Assembly (NCBI GenBank): GCA_042434945.1
Contig: CP170191.1
Location: forward strand, 3,286,001 to 3,350,000
Direction of reading: 5' to 3'
Origin: Escherichia hormaechei_A
Lineage (GTDB): Bacteria > Pseudomonadota > Gammaproteobacteria > Enterobacterales > Enterobacteriaceae
DNA: 64,000 nucleotides
Shown: positions 55,782-64,000 of the stretch, one piece after another
How the letters are laid out: the number at the start of each line of letters is the position of its first letter
How positions within the stretch are numbered: position 1 is the first letter of the stretch
Translations under genes and position numbers: made by a program
Notes under the pieces: generated by a model
Database searches by the model: none
Seen by the model: only the letters and a program-made list of their open reading frames with translations
Told to the model about the DNA's origin: nothing

Positions 55782-56234
55782 GACATTGCCTCTGTAATTA
55801 TTGTGGTGACAAAAGAAGCATACCCTCACCCGATCCGCCTGACCACGTCAAAAACGAGGTTTAGCCACACTCTTTTCAGCGCATGACTTCGTCACGTTCA
55901 TAGGATTATTCCGAATACAAAAACACCCGTTGCGAAGATATATTTTTGCGCTGTGTCAATTCTTGTAATAATTCCCGCCACGTTCACATTAGGATTATTA
56001 GCTAAGCGCAATCTTAACCTCCGGTTTTATTTTCATCTAACTGATGGATTTCCCATTCGTTTTTAAAACTCGTAACGAAGCGGTATTTCTTCATTCCCTG
56101 CAAAATTACCGTAAAACAACCCAAACAAGAAATTTGACTCTTCTCACATAACGACTAATGTTAATTTCTGAACGACAACTGATACGAATTACTTATCGTA
56201 TCTCCTGACATAAACGCAACATGAGGGTTGATAT
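55782..56234. other. 453-base intergenic region before yciG
   Basis: AT-rich, no convincing gene. It holds the promoters of yjdI (leftward) and yciG (rightward) and an inverted repeat near yciG (listed next). Confidence 0.6.
56181..56202. repeat. Inverted repeat before yciG
   Basis: GATACGA-N8-TCGTATC, a perfect 7-bp inverted repeat, 33 bases before the yciG start. Could be an operator or mRNA hairpin in the leader. No match recognised. Confidence 0.45.
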
Positions 56235-56423
56235 ATGGCAGAGCAACATCGTGGTGGTTCCGGTAATTTCGCTGAAGACCGTGAAAAGGCATCAGAAGCT
56301 GGACGTAAAGGCGGCCAGCACAGCGGCGGTAATTTCAAAAACGATCCGCAACGCGCATCTGAAGCGGGTAAGAAAGGGGGACAGAGCAGTCACGGCGGAG
56401 GCCGTAAATCTGATAACTCCTGA
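56235..56423 (+). CDS. yciG: KGG-repeat stress-induced protein YciG
   Basis: 62-residue hydrophilic protein with two KGG repeats (SEAGRKGGQHSGGNF and SEAGKKGGQSSHGGG). In E. coli and Salmonella, yciGFE is induced by RpoS; YciG is needed for swarming in E. coli. ATG preceded by GAGGG. First gene of the stress operon. Confidence 0.93.
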   Translation: MAEQHRGGSGNFAEDREKASEAGRKGGQHSGGNFKNDPQRASEAGKKGGQSSHGGGRKSDNS

Positions 56424-56513
56424 TCTTATTTAAAGCTCTTATAAATATACCGAGAGCATGCTGCGGGCCCGTCGGCTCGCAGTACCTTCCCTTTATTTCA
56501 CTGGAGCGAAAAT

Positions 56514-57011
56514 ATGAATATGAAAACTGTTGAAGATGTATTTATTCACCTGTTATCCGACACCTACAGCGCTGAGAAGCAGCTGACCCGCGCGCTAAGC
56601 AAATTAGCTCGCGCCGCATCCAGCGAGAAGCTGAGTGCCGCGTTCACGGCTCACCTCGAAGAGACGCAGGGACAGATCGAACGTATCGATCAGATTATTG
56701 AGCAGGAATCCGGCCTCAAACTGAAGCGCATGAAATGCGTTGCGATGGAAGGCTTAATTGAAGAAGCCAACGAAGTTATTGAGAGCACTGAGAAAAATGA
56801 AGTGCGTGACGCTGCATTAATTGCCGCAGCTCAGAAAGTTGAACACTACGAAATTGCCAGCTACGGCACCCTGGCCACCCTGGCTGAACAATTAGGCTAT
56901 AAAAAAGCCGTTAAACTTCTTGCCGAAACGCTGGAAGAAGAAAAAGAAACCGATCTCAAATTAACCGATCTGGCTGTCGGTAATATTAATCAAAAAGCCC
57001 AGAAAGGATAA
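56514..57011 (+). CDS. yciF: Ferritin-like stress protein YciF
   Basis: 165 residues, four-helix ferritin-like fold (DUF892). Metal ligands implied by AEKQL, HLEETQGQIERID and EHYEIASYGTL. Closely matches E. coli YciF (MNMKTVEDVFIHLLSDTYSAEKQ). Function not established; thought to act in oxidative or envelope stress. Ninety bases after yciG and 61 before yciE. Confidence 0.94.
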   Translation: MNMKTVEDVFIHLLSDTYSAEKQLTRALSKLARAASSEKLSAAFTAHLEETQGQIERIDQIIEQESGLKLKRMKCVAMEGLIEEANEVIESTEKNEVRDAALIAAAQKVEHYEIASYGTLATLAEQLGYKKAVKLLAETLEEEKETDLKLTDLAVGNINQKAQKG

Positions 57012-57072
57012 TTAATATCTGATGAGCATCAGCACCAAAAATTAACCAGAAAATAAATCACAGGAGTTAATT

Positions 57073-57579
57073 ATGAATCATGTAGAACACTACCATGATT
57101 GGCTACGCGATGCCCATGCGATGGAAAAGCAAGCCGAATCCATGCTGGAATCAATGGCCAGCCGTATTGATAATTATCCCGACTTACGTGCACGAATTGA
57201 ACAACACGTTAATGAAACTAAACACCAAATTACCGTGCTGGAAGAAATTCTCGACCGCAATGATATTTCCCGTTCGGTCATAAAAGATTCCATGAGCAAA
57301 ATGGCGGCGCTCGGCCAGTCCATTGGCGGCATGTTCCCTTCCGACGAAATTGTTAAAGGCTCCATCAGCGGCTACGTTTTTGAGCAGTTTGAAATTGCCT
57401 GCTACACCTCTCTGCTGGCTGCGGCCAAACAAGCAGGCGATACCGCCTCCATTCCAGTCCTTGAATCCATTCTGGAAGAAGAGCGCCAGATGGCAGACTG
57501 GCTGCTCCAGCATATTCCACAGACGACGGAACAGTTCCTGCTGCGCTCCGACGCGGACGGCGTTGAAGCGAAAAAATAA
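57073..57579 (+). CDS. yciE: Ferritin-like stress protein YciE
   Basis: 168 residues of the same DUF892 fold as YciF; closely matches E. coli YciE (HYHDWLRDAHAMEKQAESM). ATG preceded by CAGGAG. It ends 17 bases before katN. Confidence 0.94.
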   Translation: MNHVEHYHDWLRDAHAMEKQAESMLESMASRIDNYPDLRARIEQHVNETKHQITVLEEILDRNDISRSVIKDSMSKMAALGQSIGGMFPSDEIVKGSISGYVFEQFEIACYTSLLAAAKQAGDTASIPVLESILEEERQMADWLLQHIPQTTEQFLLRSDADGVEAKK

Positions 57580-57596
57580 CGAAATAGGGAGAATGT

Positions 57597-58469
57597 ATGT
57601 TTCGACACGTAAAACAGCTGCAATACACGGTACGCGTAGCCGAACCGAATCCGGGCCTGGCCAATCTTCTGCTTGAGCAGTTTGGCGGGCCACAGGGCGA
57701 ACTTGCCGCGGCATGTCGTTACTTTACGCAAGGATTAAGCGACGACGATCCCGGTCGTAAAGATATGCTGATGGATATCGCGACCGAGGAGTTAAGTCAC
57801 CTGGAAATTATCGGCACCCTGGTGGGTATGCTCAATAAGGGTGCGAAAGGCGAACTGGCGGAAGGCGTTGAAAATGAAGCGGAACTGTACCGCTCCATGA
57901 CCGAGAACGGCAACGACAGTCATATCACCTCCCTGCTCTACGGCGGCGGTACTCCGCTTACTAACTCCGCAGGCGTACCGTGGACGGCGGCGTACGTGGA
58001 TACCATTGGCGAACCGACCGCGGATCTGCGCTCTAACATAGCGGCCGAGGCGCGCGCCAAAATTATCTACGAACGGCTTATTAACGTAACGGACGATCCG
58101 GGTGTTAAAGATGCGCTGGCGTTTTTAATGACGCGTGAGGCAGCACACCAGCTCTCGTTTGAGAAGGCGCTCCAGTCGATCCGTAACAATTTCCCACCAG
58201 GTAAATTGCCGCCAATCGAAGAGTACACCAACAAGTACTACAATATGTCTGAGGGGGGAGAAGTTCGCGGCAGCTGGAACAGCGATAAGCACTTCGACTA
58301 CGTGGAATCTCCTCAGCCAGCGGTCGATGGCGGTGGCGGCGGCGCAAGCGTAACGCTCACTACAGAGCAGGAAACGCTGGTCAAAGCGATGTGCGCACGC
58401 ACGAAATCCGACCCCAATGCCGATCCGCTTACCGGTGCCGAGCTTGGCGCAGGTAAGAAAAAACCGTAA
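57597..58469 (+). CDS. katN: Manganese catalase KatN
   Basis: Non-haem dimanganese catalase, 290 residues. Metal ligands lie in MDIATEELSHLEIIG and FLMTREAAHQLSFEKAL; N-terminus MFRHVKQLQYTVRV is as in Salmonella KatN. RpoS-controlled in Salmonella, where it follows yciGFE as it does here. Absent from K-12. ATG follows GGGAG. Confidence 0.93.
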   Translation: MFRHVKQLQYTVRVAEPNPGLANLLLEQFGGPQGELAAACRYFTQGLSDDDPGRKDMLMDIATEELSHLEIIGTLVGMLNKGAKGELAEGVENEAELYRSMTENGNDSHITSLLYGGGTPLTNSAGVPWTAAYVDTIGEPTADLRSNIAAEARAKIIYERLINVTDDPGVKDALAFLMTREAAHQLSFEKALQSIRNNFPPGKLPPIEEYTNKYYNMSEGGEVRGSWNSDKHFDYVESPQPAVDGGGGGASVTLTTEQETLVKAMCARTKSDPNADPLTGAELGAGKKKP

Positions 58470-58475
58470 CCGGTT

Positions 58476-58504
58476 TTGCCAGGCAGCCTGAGGCTGTCTG
58501 GCAA
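58476..58504. other. Intercistronic hairpin between katN and cioA
   Basis: 13-bp stem TTGCCAGGCAGCC / GGCTGTCTGGCAA with one G-T pair and a three-base loop. No T-run follows, so it may be a processing or stability signal rather than a terminator. Confidence 0.55.
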
Positions 58505-58539
58505 TGCCTTGTGCGTTATCAGTTCCAGAGGTACGGAGC

Positions 58540-59943
58540 ATGTTCGAGCTTGATGCGTTTCATCTGGCCAGGATACAGTTCGCCTTTACCGTCTCTTTTC
58601 ATATTCTCTTCCCGGCGATCACCATCGGGCTTGCGAGCTATCTGGTGGTTCTCGAAGGCATGTGGCTTCGCACCAAAAATGATGTCTGGCGCTCGCTATA
58701 CCATTTCTGGCTGAAAATTTTCGCCGTCAACTTTGGTATGGGCGTGGTTTCCGGGCTGGTCATGGCTTACCAGTTTGGGACTAACTGGAGCGGCTTTTCC
58801 CAGTTCGCAGGCAGCATAACCGGCCCTCTGCTCACCTATGAAGTACTAACCGCCTTCTTCCTGGAAGCTGGTTTCTTAGGCGTAATGCTGTTCGGCTGGA
58901 ATAAGGTCGGCCCCGGCCTGCACTTCTTTGCCACCTGCATGGTGGCGCTGGGCACGCTGATGTCCACCTTCTGGATCCTCGCCTCCAACAGCTGGATGCA
59001 CACCCCGCAGGGCTTCAGTATTCAGAACGGTCAGGTCATTCCCGAAGACTGGCTGGCCATTATCTTTAACCCCTCATTCCCTTACCGCCTGATCCATATG
59101 TCCATCGCCGCCTTCCTGTGCAGCGCCTTGTTTGTGGGCGCATCCGGGGCATGGCATCTGCTGCGGGGTAACGATACGCCCGCTATTCGCACAATGTTCT
59201 CCATGGCCATGTGGATGGCGCTGCTGGTCGCGCCCATTCAGGCCGTGGTTGGGGATATGCACGGCCTGAATACGCTTGAGCACCAGCCTGCCAAAATCGC
59301 CGCGATTGAAGGCCACTGGGAAAACCCGCCCGGCGAGGCCACCCCGCTGCTGCTGTTTGGCGTACCGGATATGGAAGAGGAGCGCACCAAATACGGGCTT
59401 GAAATTCCCGCGCTCGGCAGCCTGATCCTGACGCACAGCCTGGATAAACAGGTCCCGGCGCTGAAGGATTTCCCGAAAGAGGACCGCCCTAACTCGCTCA
59501 TCGTCTTCTGGTCCTTCCGCATTATGGTCGGCATGGGGCTGCTGATGATTACCCTTGGCGTGCTGAGCGTCTGGCTGCGCTATCGCCGTCGACTCTATCA
59601 CTCGCGGCCATTCCACTGGTTTGCCCTCTGTATGGGGCCTGCCGGATTGCTCGCGCTGCTCGCCGGGTGGGTCACCACCGAAGTGGGCCGCCAGCCGTGG
59701 GTCGTTTACGGCTATCTGCGCACGATAGATGCGGTGTCTCTGCACAGCACGTTGCAGATGAGCATCAGCCTGCTGGCCTTTATCGTGGTCTACTGTTCGG
59801 TGTTTGGCGTGGGTTATGTGTATCTCGCCCGGTTGATTAAGAAAGGTCCGCAGCCTGTGGGCACGCTAACGTCTAATACGTCGGGCACCCCTGCCCGTCC
59901 GCTGTCCGCCGCCGAGTCCGTTCCGGAAGAGGAGAAGATCTGA
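58540..59943 (+). CDS. cioA: Cyanide-insensitive-type cytochrome bd oxidase subunit I
   Basis: 467 residues, about nine membrane helices. Haem ligand histidine in FHLARIQFAFTVSFHILFP; the GWV-TTEVGRQPWVVYGYLRT motif and a short Q-loop mark the CIO/short-loop bd family rather than CydA of the main bd-I oxidase. Quinol oxidase for low oxygen or stress. The ATG at 58540 follows ACGGAG. It overlaps cioB by one base (TGATG). Confidence 0.88.
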   Translation: MFELDAFHLARIQFAFTVSFHILFPAITIGLASYLVVLEGMWLRTKNDVWRSLYHFWLKIFAVNFGMGVVSGLVMAYQFGTNWSGFSQFAGSITGPLLTYEVLTAFFLEAGFLGVMLFGWNKVGPGLHFFATCMVALGTLMSTFWILASNSWMHTPQGFSIQNGQVIPEDWLAIIFNPSFPYRLIHMSIAAFLCSALFVGASGAWHLLRGNDTPAIRTMFSMAMWMALLVAPIQAVVGDMHGLNTLEHQPAKIAAIEGHWENPPGEATPLLLFGVPDMEEERTKYGLEIPALGSLILTHSLDKQVPALKDFPKEDRPNSLIVFWSFRIMVGMGLLMITLGVLSVWLRYRRRLYHSRPFHWFALCMGPAGLLALLAGWVTTEVGRQPWVVYGYLRTIDAVSLHSTLQMSISLLAFIVVYCSVFGVGYVYLARLIKKGPQPVGTLTSNTSGTPARPLSAAESVPEEEKI

Positions 59944-60953
59944 TGGGCGTCGATATCCCGGTCATCTGGTTTGCCATTATTGTCTTCGCCACGCTGATGT
60001 ACATCATCATGGACGGTTTCGATCTCGGTATCGGCATGCTGTTCAGCTTTGTAGGCGATGCCAAAGAGCGCGACGTGATGGTGAACAGCGTCGCCCCGGT
60101 CTGGGACGGAAATGAAACCTGGCTGGTTCTCGGCGGTGCAGGGTTGTTCGGCGCGTTTCCGCTGGCCTACGCAGTGATTATCGATGCCCTGACCATCCCG
60201 CTGACGGCCATGCTGATCGGGCTTATTTTCCGCGGGGTGGCGTTTGAGTTTCGCTTTAAGGCGACCCCTTCACACCGCAAATTCTGGGACTACTCCTTTG
60301 CCGGCGGTTCCCTGCTGGCAACCTTCAGCCAGGGGATCGTGGTTGGCGCGATGATCAACGGCTTTGACGTGGAAGGGCGTCGCTTTGTGGGCTCCTCGCT
60401 GGACTGGTTCACCCCGTTTAATCTGTTCTGCGGGCTGGGCTTAATTGTCGCCTATACCCTGCTGGCTACCACGTGGCTGATCATGAAAAGTGAAGGCGCG
60501 CTGCAAAACCGGATGCGCGAGCTGACCCGCCACGTGCTGCTGGCGCTGATTGCCGTTATTGCGGTGGTAAGTATCTGGACCCCGCTCGGCTGGCAGTTTG
60601 TCGCCGAGCGCTGGTTTACTCTGCCTAACTTCTTCTGGTTCCTGCCAGTTCCGGTTCTGGTCGCGGTATTCAGCCTGTGGATCTGGCGGCTGACGCGCAA
60701 TCCTGACAGCCATGCCCGTCCGTTCCTGTTAACGCTGGGCCTGATCTTCCTCGGCTTTAGCGGCCTGGGCATCAGCCTGTGGCCACACATTATTCCGCCG
60801 CACATCACCCTGTGGGAAGCCGCCGCGCCGCCTGCCAGCCAGCTGTTTATGCTGATTGGTACGCTGTTAATCATCCCGGTGATCCTGGTTTATACCGCCT
60901 GGAGCTATTACGTCTTCCGGGGCAAAGTGTCTGATACCGAAGGTTATCATTAA
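59943..60953 (+). CDS. cioB: Cytochrome bd oxidase subunit II
   Basis: 336 residues, eight to nine membrane helices, partner of the preceding subunit. Conserved MDGFDLGIGML near the start and APVWDGNETWLVLGGAGLFGAFP are typical of subunit II. The start shares one base with the cioA stop, so translation is coupled. No small CydX-like gene seen directly after it. Confidence 0.9.
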   Translation: MGVDIPVIWFAIIVFATLMYIIMDGFDLGIGMLFSFVGDAKERDVMVNSVAPVWDGNETWLVLGGAGLFGAFPLAYAVIIDALTIPLTAMLIGLIFRGVAFEFRFKATPSHRKFWDYSFAGGSLLATFSQGIVVGAMINGFDVEGRRFVGSSLDWFTPFNLFCGLGLIVAYTLLATTWLIMKSEGALQNRMRELTRHVLLALIAVIAVVSIWTPLGWQFVAERWFTLPNFFWFLPVPVLVAVFSLWIWRLTRNPDSHARPFLLTLGLIFLGFSGLGISLWPHIIPPHITLWEAAAPPASQLFMLIGTLLIIPVILVYTAWSYYVFRGKVSDTEGYH

Positions 60954-60961
60954 GGATTGCT

Positions 60962-62587
60962 ATGGCAGGCTGGCATACACGCGCCATTATTTACCAGATT
61001 GATACCGCCCTGTTTTACGATCTTAACGGCGATGGCTGTGGCGACATCGCCGGAATCACCGCGAAGCTGCGCTACATCCGTCGGATGGGCGCGACGGTTA
61101 TCTGGATCACCCCGTTTTACCTCACGCCTTTTCTCGATGAAGGCTATGACGTGAGCGACCATTTGCAGGTCGATCCCCGCTTCGGCAAGCTCAACGATAT
61201 CATCGCCTTTATTGAACAGGCGCGGGAGCTGGGGATGCAGGTCATTATTGAGCTGCTGATCCAGCATACCTCGGATGCGCATCCCTGGTTTCAACAGGCC
61301 CGCCGCAACCCCCAGTCACCCTACCGTGACTATTACCTGTGGTCCGACACGGACGACGACGATACGCCGCCGATGTTCCCCGGCGTGGAGAAGAGCATCT
61401 GGACATGGGACGACGAGGCGGGGCAATACTACCGGCATATGTTTTATCACCACGAGCCGGATCTCAATCTGGCCTCCCCTGCGGTGCTAAAGGAGATTGA
61501 GAACATCATCATCTTCTGGCTAAAGCTCGGGGTGTCGGGCTTTCGCCTGGATGCGGCATCGCACCTGACAAAACAGGCCGGACGTGGGGATGAAAAACGC
61601 GGCCTGTGGATCCTGGAGCATCTGCGCCGTCTTATCGGGCAGCGTAACCCGGACGCGATCCTGCTCGGCGAAGTCGACGTGGAGGTCGAGGCCTACAAAG
61701 ATTATTTTGGTCAGAACGACCGGCTCAACCTGGTGCTGAATTTCTGGCTCAATAAGTACTTTTACGTCAGCCTGGCAGAGAAGAGCGCACGACCGCTGCG
61801 CAACGCGGTGAAGAAGATGATTGTGCCACCGGACTCCTGCTGCTTCGCCAACTGGCTGCGCAATCATGATGAGCTGGATCTGGAAGGGATAGGAAAAAAA
61901 GCGAAGCAGACCGTCATCGATACCTTTGCCCCTGACGAAGAGATGAGTGTGTATCAGCGAGGTATCCGCCGCCGTCTGGCGCCGATGCTTAATGGCGATC
62001 GAAAGCGGCTGGCCTTTTGCCATGCGGTCTTGTTTTCGCTGCCGGGCGTACCGGTCATGCGCTACGGGGATGAGATTGGCATGGGGGATGATTTGGATCT
62101 GGAGGAGCGTTACGCCGTACGCACCCCGATGCAGTGGGCCGGATCGCAAGGCGGCGGTTTCTCAGATGCCGACCCGGAAACTTTTGTCGCCCCGATGATT
62201 GACCACGGCCCGTACCGCTATCAAAAAATCAACGTGGCGGATTCGCTGTTGCACCGCAACTCACTCCTGCACTGCATTATCGATATCGCCAATACGCGCT
62301 CGGAGTTCCCTGAGATCGGCGTCGCGCCGTTTCGTCTTATTAATATCGACAGCGATGCGGTACTGGGGATCTATTACGAAACCGACACGCGCAGCATTCT
62401 GACCTTCGTTAACTTCAGCGATAAGCCCGTTAATTTTACCGCCAGAGGGATCCGGCATGCGACCTGGACCGCCTGCCTGGCGGACAAACGTTACGATGAC
62501 GCGCTTGTGTGCGGCAAAACCGTCGCGCTTAACCTCAGCGGCTATGGCTACCGCTGGTTCTGGACCGATCGTACCGCACTGCGCTGA
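60962..62587 (+). CDS. GH13 alpha-amylase family, trehalose-synthase-like
   Basis: 541 residues. Barrel motifs of GH13: DLNGDGCGDIAG, nucleophile Asp in VSGFRLDAASHL, acid/base Glu in ILLGEVDVEV, transition-state Asp in NWLRNHDELDLEG. The pattern is that of the trehalose synthase group (maltose to trehalose), without the maltokinase domain. It starts eight bases after cioB. A role in osmotic or stationary-phase stress is inferred from neighbours. Enzyme specificity is not proven by sequence. Confidence 0.85.
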   Translation: MAGWHTRAIIYQIDTALFYDLNGDGCGDIAGITAKLRYIRRMGATVIWITPFYLTPFLDEGYDVSDHLQVDPRFGKLNDIIAFIEQARELGMQVIIELLIQHTSDAHPWFQQARRNPQSPYRDYYLWSDTDDDDTPPMFPGVEKSIWTWDDEAGQYYRHMFYHHEPDLNLASPAVLKEIENIIIFWLKLGVSGFRLDAASHLTKQAGRGDEKRGLWILEHLRRLIGQRNPDAILLGEVDVEVEAYKDYFGQNDRLNLVLNFWLNKYFYVSLAEKSARPLRNAVKKMIVPPDSCCFANWLRNHDELDLEGIGKKAKQTVIDTFAPDEEMSVYQRGIRRRLAPMLNGDRKRLAFCHAVLFSLPGVPVMRYGDEIGMGDDLDLEERYAVRTPMQWAGSQGGGFSDADPETFVAPMIDHGPYRYQKINVADSLLHRNSLLHCIIDIANTRSEFPEIGVAPFRLINIDSDAVLGIYYETDTRSILTFVNFSDKPVNFTARGIRHATWTACLADKRYDDALVCGKTVALNLSGYGYRWFWTDRTALR

Positions 62588-63574
62588 TTATCGTCTCCGC
62601 GAGAGCAGCAGACGGGCCACGATCGCGCCCGTGACGGCAAGGGAGCCGAGCAGCACTTTCCCCGGCATGCCGGAGGTGACGCTGATAGCGCGCTCTTTTG
62701 CTTCGTCGGTGAAGTGCCCGTGGATTTTATGCAGGTCGTTAACCGGCTGATCCAGATAGTCCTGACGGTCATCCGCATTTAACGTATCGGTCATCTGCCC
62801 TTCCCAGGCCTTTTTAACCATCAGCCGATCCAGAAAGCCGGGGAAAAGAAATTGCCCGACAATCGACTGGACGGTGCTGCTGCCCACCCACAGTTCCCGC
62901 ACCGGTTTCTGCGCCACCTTAAAAATAGCGCTGGCAGCTACTTCCGGCTGAAAAACGGGAGGAACCGGGCGCATCGCCCAGGCAAATTTATTCCTCGCCC
63001 ACTCGAACTGCGGCGTATTGAGGCCCGGCATCTGTACCATTGCGATCTGCACCCGGCTGTTTTCATGCATCAGTTCGGTGCGCACAGCATCGGTAAATCC
63101 GCGGATTGCGGCTTTCGCCCCGCAGTAGGCTGACTGCAAGGGAATGGAACGGTAGGCCAGCGCGGAGCCAACCTGAATAATCGTTCCGCGATCGCGTGGG
63201 GTCATTAACTCCAGCGCGGCGCGGGTGCCGTTAACATAGCCCAGATAGGTCACCTCGGTGACGCGGCGAAACTCCTCAGGCGACATGGTGCGAAACGGCG
63301 CCAGCATCCCGCCCATAGCGTTATTCACCCACACATCGATGGCCCCAAGCCGGTATTCAATCTCGTTAGCAGCATCGGTCACCGCCTTGCTGTCGGCCAC
63401 GTCGGCCTGAACGGCACGGGCGTTGATCCCAAAACGGCGCAACTCCTCTTCTGTGGAGCGCAGGCTCTGCTCGTCGCGGGCAATGATGCCCACATCGTAG
63501 CCCGCTTTGGCAAAGTGCAGCGCCGTGGCTTTCCCCACGCCCGCCGTACCGCCGGTAATAACGATCACAGCCAT
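62588..63574 (-). CDS. Short-chain dehydrogenase/reductase with C-terminal membrane segment
   Basis: 328 residues. NAD(P) loop TGGTAGVGKA at the N-terminus, VNNAMGG, catalytic Ser in IQVGSAL and YCGAK. The C-terminus ends in a hydrophobic segment (VLLGSLAVTGAIVARLLL) plus RRR, suggesting membrane anchoring. Stops directly beside the GH13 stop with no gap. Substrate unknown. Confidence 0.85.
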   Translation of the reverse strand: MAVIVITGGTAGVGKATALHFAKAGYDVGIIARDEQSLRSTEEELRRFGINARAVQADVADSKAVTDAANEIEYRLGAIDVWVNNAMGGMLAPFRTMSPEEFRRVTEVTYLGYVNGTRAALELMTPRDRGTIIQVGSALAYRSIPLQSAYCGAKAAIRGFTDAVRTELMHENSRVQIAMVQMPGLNTPQFEWARNKFAWAMRPVPPVFQPEVAASAIFKVAQKPVRELWVGSSTVQSIVGQFLFPGFLDRLMVKKAWEGQMTDTLNADDRQDYLDQPVNDLHKIHGHFTDEAKERAISVTSGMPGKVLLGSLAVTGAIVARLLLSRRR

Positions 63575-63590
63575 AGCCTTTCCCCTTGTT

Positions 63591-64000
63591 TCAGACGTTA
63601 TCCCAGCCGGAGAGTATTTCGATCAGTTCAGACAGGGAATAACGCACCGCTTTATCCACCACATCCTGACATTCACCGGAAAACAGCACGGTGCGGGTTT
63701 CCGTCTTTCCGCGAATATTCCAGCCGAAGCAGACCGTACCGGCTGCGGTGCCATCGTCGCCGCCTTCCGGTCCCGCATAGCCGCTGATGGCAAGGCCGAT
63801 ATCCGCCTCGGCAATTTCGCGAATTTTAGCGGCCATCTCGGTCACCGTTTGTTCACTGACGGCGGTGAAGCGCTTAATGGTTTCGTGCCGCACGCCGAGG
63901 ATCCGCTCCTTCGCCGCATCGCTGAACACCACCATGCCAACATCATAAAATTCCGCCGTGTTCTCTTCGGCACAAAGCGCAACAGCGAGATTGCCGCCGG
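63591..64000 (-). CDS. CinA C-terminal domain (PncC/YdeJ-like) protein, N-terminus beyond window
   Basis: 136 codons visible, cut at the right edge. Typical CinA-C sequence: GGNLAVALCAEE (just after the missing SCTGG), GVRHETIKRFTAVSEQTV and ISGYAGPEGGDDGTAAGTVCFGW. The family includes NMN deamidases (PncC) and homologues without shown activity. It ends 17 bases before the SDR gene on the same strand, so the two may be co-transcribed. Confidence 0.85.
   Translation of the reverse strand, partial: GGNLAVALCAEENTAEFYDVGMVVFSDAAKERILGVRHETIKRFTAVSEQTVTEMAAKIREIAEADIGLAISGYAGPEGGDDGTAAGTVCFGWNIRGKTETRTVLFSGECQDVVDKAVRYSLSELIEILSGWDNV

Overview
The window is a stretch of an enterobacterial chromosome in the mltA-recBCD-thyA-mutH-galR-lysA-kduI-yqeG neighbourhood. 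It looks like two genomes spliced together. Some segments encode proteins that match Escherichia coli K-12 almost residue for residue (from memory). The rest encode clearly diverged orthologues and accessory genes typical of the Enterobacter group, with many G/C-ending codons. Approximate E. coli-like segments are 1-5,500; 10,375-12,215; 13,575-14,770; 17,700-23,760; 24,250-29,200; and 45,165-46,400. The rest is Enterobacter-like. Several switches fall inside genes (recD, ptrA twice, recC twice, mutH, araE), at conserved stretches.

Layout. 1-5,500: mltA (cut by the window edge), three tandem initiator tRNA genes, amiC, argA and most of recD. 5,500-17,700: recB, then a frameshifted ptrA, a frameshifted recC, and the prepilin-like set ppdC-ygdB-ppdB-ppdA. 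17,700-29,200: thyA, lgt, ptsP, rppH, ygdT, a frameshifted mutH, ygdR (ygdQ is missing between them), tas, lplT, aas and the paired small RNAs OmrA and OmrB. 29,300-35,700: galR, then an inserted sugar locus (PTS EIIC, family 1 glycosidase, UxuR-like GntR regulator, GNAT enzyme, all on the minus strand, plus a LacI-type regulator), then lysA. 36,900-38,700: lysR and ygeA.

38,800-50,900 is a pectin-oligomer island: kdgF, a fepE-type chain-length regulator, the togMNAB ABC importer, araE, kduI-kduD, ogl and a KdgM-type porin. KdgR-like palindromes lie in front of kdgF, tog, kduI, ogl and kdgM. Together these genes would carry oligogalacturonides across the outer membrane (KdgM), across the inner membrane (TogMNAB), cleave them (Ogl) and convert the products towards KDG (KdgF, KduI, KduD).

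51,200-55,800: yqeF, a LysR regulator divergent from a PACE-type efflux protein, yqeG and yjdJ-yjdI. 56,200-64,000: a stress cluster, yciG-yciF-yciE-katN-cioA-cioB-(trehalose-synthase-like GH13), followed on the opposite strand by a short-chain dehydrogenase and a CinA-like gene cut by the window edge.

All eight single-base frameshifts I could locate lie in E. coli-like sequence (ptrA 2, recC 3, mutH 3), mostly in short homopolymers and often near a switch point. The mosaic may therefore be real inter-genus recombination, but a chimeric assembly with low-quality patches is at least as likely. No phage, insertion sequence or CRISPR array was seen.
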